A stretch of DNA of 64,000 bases from Amorphophallus konjac (taxonomy: Eukaryota > Streptophyta > Magnoliopsida > Alismatales > Araceae): contig CM040126.1 of the NCBI GenBank assembly GCA_022559845.1, forward strand, positions 124,534,886-124,598,885. Reading direction: 5' to 3'. A model generated the notes under the pieces. It did no database searches. It saw nothing but the letters and a program-made list of their open reading frames with translations, and was not told the origin of the DNA. The number at the start of each line of letters is the position of its first letter. The first letter of the stretch is position 1. This document shows positions 57,552 through 64,000 of this stretch, piece by piece. The position numbers were made by a program, and so were the translations under genes.

Positions 57552-59916
57552 GATGATGGCAATATTATGAGTCATTGCAATAGAATCATCATGATGATTA
57601 TGAAATACCATATGACAGTCCATGAACATGCACTACAAAATAGCTCAGTCAAAAAATGAGCATGTAAAACACCATGTGATGCAAGTGATGATTTGATGCA
57701 AATGATGACTCACAAAAATTCTCCCCCTTTGACAACATCAAAAAGAATGGAATGATCATTGAACCATAGGGACAAGCAAAAATTATCCCCCTTAGATGGA
57801 CAATGATTAGAATGAAGCACAAGACTTAAAGAAGTCAACAGTTAGGTCTGAAATAATGGAGTCCAATGTGAGCAAGTAAGCATTCAGAATGAATGAGAAA
57901 GGTTTTCAATGTGATATCAATTTCATAAATCTGATTGAACATGTATTTCAGACTCTTCTATTATAGAGATTTATGAATGATCTTCATTGACAAGTTAGAT
58001 TAGTATATGATGTATGCAAGGCTTGTTCATAAGCTTTCTGTACTCATATCTGAAATCAGTTTTAATAAAAATGAACCTTACTTTCATATTGAAAGTCTTG
58101 TTTAACCTTCTTTTTTCTTACTCACTCAATTTCAAAGATTCCTTTAAGAGGTGCAATCAATAGTATTGAAGTGAAACACATAAGAAAATATTTGTTTCTG
58201 TCAAGGGTTCCAATAGAATATTTCTTTTGCGCACCTTTTCAAATGATACACTAGATCAGCAACAATTTTCATATCAATCTTCATGAGCACTTGAGTTTAG
58301 TACACCCTTGTAACTAGAGGATACACATTGTTTAGACACCAGTATCCCTAAGCACTTGGAAGGACTAACTGTCATGCTTCATAAGAATAGAGATATCATT
58401 TACACTTTATGACACACTACAAAATATTTCTTTGATGAGTGAGATGTATTTCTCAGTGTGCATGCCATTGCTCTGCCAGATTATCAATCTTCTGAAGCAG
58501 AGTTAACTATGGCACCTCATGACACAGTCCTTTGGACATGGTTTCTCAGTGACCAAAGTCATTGCTCTGACAAGATTTACCCTTAGACATGTTCCTGATT
58601 CTCAGATGTTTAAAAACAATACTAATTTCATACATGTCAATCAAGGAATATCATGATTTCAGAATTTTCAAATTTTAGAAGAGTTTAAAAGACACAACGT
58701 GAAAATGTTGGTTAAAGTTTATTAAGACTAACTCAGATATTTTCAAGATGTGTTCATAAACAAACACAAGACATACATGAAACTTCAACCGGCTGAAAGT
58801 ATCAGACATTCATAGTCCTATATAATAGAAGATTCCTCTTTAAGTTGTTTTCAGATTTATGATCAGGATATGCTCAGAGAAGTCTTTCTGAATTTTCAGG
58901 GAAGGCCGAATCATTTTAAGGAGCAGCCAATTCAACAGATACCTATGGATAGGATGAGTGAAAATGGCTGATAACAGTTGAAGCAGGAAGCTGAAATGTG
59001 TTGCATTTCACATTCATCACAGGAATTTAAGCAAGATAGCAGTTCAAACTGAAGATGGGAAGTTCAGTTGATAGAAATGAGCTAGATAAATAGTTATGTG
59101 ATGCATGGGTCAGATGATTTCAAGAATATGAATAATGCTCCCCCTAAATGTATGCGTGAGCTAGCATTCAAGGTGTCTACACTTCTAACCAGTAAATGCA
59201 AGTGCAGTGAGCTGACAGCATGTAATATATGCAATGATCACATTGTTTCCTTGGTATACAACTCCCCCTCACACTATGCACCGTATGACTGAAGTCTAAG
59301 AACAATGGATGCAATGAAATTTATGTATGGAATTTTTATGACCTGTGCTCATGAACATTTAGACTGCTCTTCGTGCAACTCTGACTTATGGTACCAGGCG
59401 GAGGACTTGGTCTAAAGACCACCTCACACATAGCAAGCACTTCCAGACAGAACTCATCTGCCCTTTAGTAACTCACTATTTATATACCAAGACTCATACA
59501 TGACAATCCAATGCAGATGCAGTTCTATATGCATCTTAAGCTGACACTATGCTACTTATATGCAATTGTGAATGCATGTGCATGTCAAATGTGCAGGTGA
59601 ACATTTTAAAGCATGAGACATCGTCCAAGCAACAGATTCATTCAATTTAGCTTTTCAGTATTCAAGCACCAATTTAGTTGAACTGATGCGCAGATAACAC
59701 ATCATATTCATTGAGAGATTTTAATGCCAAACATAGATGCAGTTGAGAAGCTATATGCATGAAATTTTGATTAACAAATCAAACGTGATATGCAACTATT
59801 TAAACAACGTTATTAAATGTCTACCAGCAGAGGTGGGGTTTTACCAAACTTTGGATGCCTTGGTTTAATTGACCCCCTTTTATTCCTCATCCCCAAGGCA
59901 TACCTGTAAAACACAA
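57552..59916. other. Non-coding internal region of element 5 (pol absent)
   Basis: About 2.4 kb, AT-rich, with no pol motif in any frame. On the minus strand GGGGGAG motifs recur (near 59130, 59265 and 57725), like the extra tracts of element 2. Pol was lost completely rather than mutated. Confidence 0.7.
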
Positions 59917-61990
59917 CTCTCATTTTGTGTTTTTAGGTACCCAAGACTCCTTGGGTCCTATAATGTTAGTAGCACCATTGATTGGTGATTTCCTCAACCT
60001 TTGGGCCTGTTTATCATCATTCATCATTAAAGCACAATGATTCATGGAGTGCCCAAATATTCCACAATAGTAACATGAAGAATCAGATTTTAGGTTCTTT
60101 TTATGCACATCATTATGAACATGGATTTTATGTGCATTGGCATGGAAATTTCTGTTATTTGCATGACCAAACTATTTTCCATAGTCAAAACATTCACAGT
60201 TTTTCTTTTTCAAAACAACTTTGTTCTTTCTGAGAGCATTTGTATTTGCAGGGAATTTAAACCCTTCAGAAATGAAACTTTTCCCTTGAGCATGCCAACA
60301 GTCCTTAACTGTGTGGCCATACTTTCCCCATTCAAAACATACAATGTGCTTACTTCTAGAACCAAACTTTTGTCTATCAAAAATATTTTTATTAATAGGG
60401 AAATTAACAAATCCAGAATTAGTTTTCTTTCCCTGAGCATGCCAGCAGAAGGCAGCAATGTGACCAAAATTCCCACAGCAATAACATTGAGTTTTCTTTT
60501 TCTGATCAGTAGAAGGTTTCCTAGGAAGATGATTTCTAGGATACATTCTAACAGTATTTCTTTCATCATTTATCAATGTTACACAGTTATGCATAATATG
60601 TCCAACCTTCCCACAATAGTGACATGTTACTACCTTTTTATTTACATTCCCTTGATTGACAGAATTAACATTTGCATGAGAGTGTGAATGTGTGTGTGAA
60701 CAGTGAGCAGCATGCACATGTAAATCAGGGATAGGTTTGGGCTTATTCATATTAACAATTTTCTTTGATTTTTGAAACTTTTTCTAATTTTTATCTGAAT
60801 TTTTGGCTTTCTTTGCAGTGAATTGAAAGATAGAAGAACTAGATTGATTAGCCTGTGAAGAACTTTTCACAAATACAGTTGACTTCTTCTTTTCATTAGT
60901 TCGTTTATTAACAGGCGCATTGCTGAGTCCTTCCTTCTGAAAATTCACCTTAGAGCCAAGCAGATTATTCAAATTATCATTTCCTTTCACAAATTTAGAC
61001 ATAGAAGCTTTTAGATCATCAATTTCAGTTTGCAATAACATAATGTCATCTTCACATGAGATTATTTGATTATGCAAACCATCATTGAGTCTTTTCAAAT
61101 TTTCATTTTCCTGCAGTATCTTTAAATTCTCATTAGCTTCTTTGTCAATCAAAATTGCCTTACCTTTTTCAATATCCATCAGTTTTTCAGAAAGCACAAT
61201 GTTCAAAACCATCAGCTTCTTATTTTGATCTTTCAACATTTTATTTTCATCAATCAAATTATTTTGATCCACAGTTTTCAAATCCTCATTCAATTTCTGT
61301 TTAGACATTTCTAGTTCAGAATTTCTATTCTTCAATTCTTCTAATTTTTCTTTCAGAGAGTCAATTTGTTGTTCCTGCATTTTCAGTTCGGATTGAAGAC
61401 TATTATTCAAATTTTTCGCAGAAACATACTCATTGCATGAATTTTCATTTCTTTTCAGACTATCTTTCATATTTGCATTTTCACATTTCAGTTCTCTTAT
61501 TTCATACAACATCTCCTTTTTCAATTTCTCTTTTCAGTCTTAAGAGATTTGTATTTTTCTAACAAGTTTTCATACATTCCAATCAATTCATCAAAGGTCA
61601 TTTCATCAGAATCAGATTCAGAATTTACCTGATCTTCTTCTTCATTGCTTGAGGTACTTCCTCTTGCCGTAAGACATTTCTGATTCTCATGAAATGTGAT
61701 CACTGAATCCCAGATTTCCTTCGCAGTCCTACATGTAAGAATAGAGGAAATGACATTAACGTCTACAACATTCTTCAGAATGTCCCGAACTCTTATATTC
61801 TCACTGTTCAATTGTTTATCCTTCTAGGACCATTTACTCTTCTCTCGAGGCAAAACATGTGGACCATATTCAATGAGATTCCACAGTTTTGGATCTATAG
61901 AGTTTATAAAACCACATAGACTACATGACCATTTCTTGAAGTTAGAACCATCAAAACTACATGTGATGCCATTATAAAGCAATGGAATAG
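59917..61990 (-). pseudogene. Element 5 Gag with repeated zinc knuckles
   Basis: Minus strand. The N-terminal Gag core (ITCSFDGSNFKKWSCSL, LWNLIEYGPHVLP) has a TAG near 61834. It continues as LTCRTAKEIWDSVITFHENQ and an acidic Ser-rich part. A one-base shift near 61530 leads to a long Lys/Glu/Asn coiled coil (61524-60784). The C-terminal part has knuckle units about 50 residues apart: CHYCGKVGHIMHNC, CYCCGNFGHIAAFC, CFEWGKYGHTVKDC (one Cys replaced by Trp), a decayed CFDYGK unit, and CYYCGIFGHSMNHC. A stop near 60784 interrupts the frame before the knuckles. It ends near 59917 after SWVPKNTK, as Gag of element 2 ends in a similar AWVPK motif. Confidence 0.8.
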
Positions 61991-62105
61991 ACTCAGATCA
62001 ATGAGCAAGAAAGCAATATTAGAAGAATGCATCGCACTGGAACTGTAAAGCACGAAATTAAATCAGTAGGATCCTCTGCAAATCGTTGGATCTGGAAGTC
62101 AGAGA

Positions 62106-62119
62106 CCGCTCTGATACCA
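62106..62119 (-). other. Primer binding site of element 5
   Basis: TGGTATCAGAGCGG on the minus strand, complementary to initiator tRNA-Met, two bases from the LTR. Confidence 0.9.
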
Positions 62120-62121
62120 AA

Positions 62122-64000
62122 TATTAGGGTCGGTGCGATGGATACAAAGGGGGGTGAATGTATCCCTCCACAAAATTTCCCAAATTAAAAACCTTAGAAC
62201 ACTCAGAGATGTGAATTGATAACAAGTTCAGTTCTACCGAGACTGAAATATTGTGAAGTGTTCAACCAAACAGTAACTGTGCAATCAAACAGCTCAATGT
62301 GAATTTCTTTCGAAGACTTAACTTGCACAATCAGTGAACTTACTTCGGTACTAAATCAAACTCAAGCATTCATCAACCGTGAATGAAAAGCAATTAAATC
62401 GTGATCCTAACCATGCATCTAGCGGAAGCTAAGGAAGGCAATCAACCCACTGCACAGATGATTTTTTAGGTGCTTCGGTCCACAGACCAACGTCCACCCC
62501 TCACTCCAAACCGGAGTGAGGCTTCCACTAGCAAAAGCTAGAACCGCAGACTCAGTCTGCAAACAGGTGCTGTCTAACAGCTTGACCAGGGGAACAACCT
62601 CCCCTCTTCCTCCAGACCGGAGGGAAACCACTAGTGACTACCCGTCACTAGCAACCAGAGATCGAATTCTCTCTTCCTCCACCCAGTAGGGAACCCACTA
62701 GTGACTACCCGTCACTAGCAACCAGAGACCGAAGTCTCTCTTCCTCCACTCAGGAGGGAACCCACAAGTGACACCCAGTCACTTGCAACCGGAGACACCA
62801 GGTCTCCCTTCTCCTGAGTCCACAGGAGGAACCCGACCTCAAACCAGAGAATCAGAAGAACAACGATGATCAAATAAAAATAAAAACAAGAAATGATAAA
62901 AACACAGTGACTGAAAGCTGTAAAGGATAATAACATAGATGTGGCTCTCATAGAACTGACTGGCCTGGATTTGATCCACGGTCTAATAGACAAATCTTCA
63001 ATAAAGTCTTCTTTCTTCTTCTCCACGAACTCTCTCTCTCTTTCTCTTTTTCTTCTTCTGCTTTCACACTCTGCCTCTCTGCTTCTCTTTCTTTTTCTTC
63101 TCACTGTCTACTCTTCTCTCTACTGTTCTTCTGCTTCTTCTCCTTCTTCACGAGCTCTCTGTCTCTCTTTCTTTCTGTTTCTCTTCTTCCCTCTTTTTCT
63201 TCTTCTGGATCATGCAGGCTCTATCTCTGCTTCTGCTTCGATCGATCTTCTTCTGAGGAAGAAGCTTAGTATATATAGCAGCAGCAGGTAGGGCGTGTAT
63301 GCTCCTCAGTTCCCGCCCTAACACCTTGGCTGCGTGGCAACATTTCAGCCTGCAGGATGACACGTGTCACGATCCTAGCTTCTTGGATCACGTGCCCTTC
63401 TCAATTTCCTCTCGAAGGATATACTTGCCACCTGAAGTGTGTACAGACTTCACCGAAGAGTGTTCCGACTTTTGGGATGTAATGTAGACTGCATTTAACA
63501 AAGTGTGTACATTAAAATTGGATGCACAAACTTACTGATGCATCTTTATATAGACTGCAACGAACCCTGCACAGACTTCATTCATGCAAGCAAGACAGTG
63601 CATAAAGAACACGGGCTGTACTGACTTGGTCAAGTGAACCAATGGAGGTTGTACAGACTGTGTATTAGCGTGAAGCAACTGAATGCACTGATTATGCTTA
63701 TGAATGTATAAACTTGATAGCATGTAATGCAGTATGCATATGTGAGAAAGTATGAACAATGAGAATGAATGCACAGACATTTCATTCACAAGTGTACAGA
63801 CTTTGAATGCATGTGATACAGACAACAAGTGTAACGATGCATGCACAAGATGATGTACAGACTTGATCTTGCGACCACGGGCTGTACAGACTTTGAGAAA
63901 CGATGCATAGACTTTATGAGCATGCAAATGACGTTGTACAAACTTTGAAGCATGTGAACACGGCGATGTACAGACTTGAATGCTCCATGCACAAAGACGC
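62122..64000 (-). repeat. Element 5 5' LTR, incomplete at window end
   Basis: Aligns with 54799 to about 56680 with few differences. TATA box TATATATA at 63269-63276. About 860 bp are missing beyond the window, judging from the other LTR. Confidence 0.93.

Larger units (their letters stand above)
54799..64000 (-). mobile_element. Element 5: gag-only Sirevirus-type copia derivative, running off the window
   Basis: The left LTR 54799-57537 and the right LTR from 62122 begin TGTTAGGGTCGG and TATTAGGGTCGG. The internal region is only about 4.6 kb and holds gag but no protease, integrase or RT. The iMet primer site (62106-62119) and GGGGAGAT polypurine tract (57538-57551) show minus orientation. 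The motif CAAAGGGGGAGAA behind gag is shared with element 2, so it is Sirevirus-like but non-autonomous. The right target duplication (expected CACCC, as at 54794-54798) lies outside the window. Confidence 0.9.

Overview
This is repeat-rich nuclear DNA of a flowering plant. Almost all of it is LTR retrotransposons inserted into one another, plus their hypervariable non-coding DNA. I see no ordinary single-copy host gene, rRNA, tRNA or CRISPR array. The plant assignment rests on the element types: Ty3/gypsy Tat-lineage elements with a second RNase H and antisense genes, a Ty3/gypsy element with long LTRs and a C-terminal chromodomain-like tail, and Ty1/copia Sirevirus-type elements with an iMet primer site and GGGGGAGA-type polypurine tracts. 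I cannot name the species.

Layout. (a) 1-230 and 11359-11799 look like one older minus-strand LTR, split by element 1 (231-11358, minus strand, Tat lineage, 787-bp LTRs, target duplication GGGGT). Element 1 has a broken gag-pol on the minus strand and an apparently intact, spliced antisense gene on the plus strand (1293-3891). (b) 11.8-22.5 kb is non-coding and consists of several tandem or dispersed repeat families. Many units are short palindromes whose two arms change together. (c) 22491-24821 and 35205-35940 are two halves of a decayed plus-strand Tat/Ogre-like pol (element 3). They are separated by element 2 (24822-35199, plus strand, Sirevirus-type copia, duplication AAAGC), which has gag, pol and a third ORF behind its own TATA box. 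(d) Downstream of element 3 pol lie two decayed minus-strand multi-exon genes. Gene A (37514-42253) is split by a 3.3-kb solo LTR. Gene B (42885 to beyond 54798) is split by element 4 (42979-53879, minus strand, chromovirus, about 3.15-kb LTRs) and cut off upstream by element 5 (54799 to beyond the window, minus strand, gag-only Sirevirus derivative).

Reading it together: from 22.5 kb rightward the oldest layer is probably one Tat-type element with antisense genes behind pol, swollen by four later insertions (element 2, the solo LTR, element 4, element 5). Target-site duplications, LTR termini, primer sites and polypurine tracts locate nearly every boundary to the base. Reading frames and splice sites across the insertion points of gene B confirm the reconstruction. 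All pol genes carry nonsense changes, several of them of the CGA-to-TGA kind expected from decay of methylated cytosine. The least expected signal is the recurrence of short palindrome arrays in the non-coding parts of several unrelated element families.
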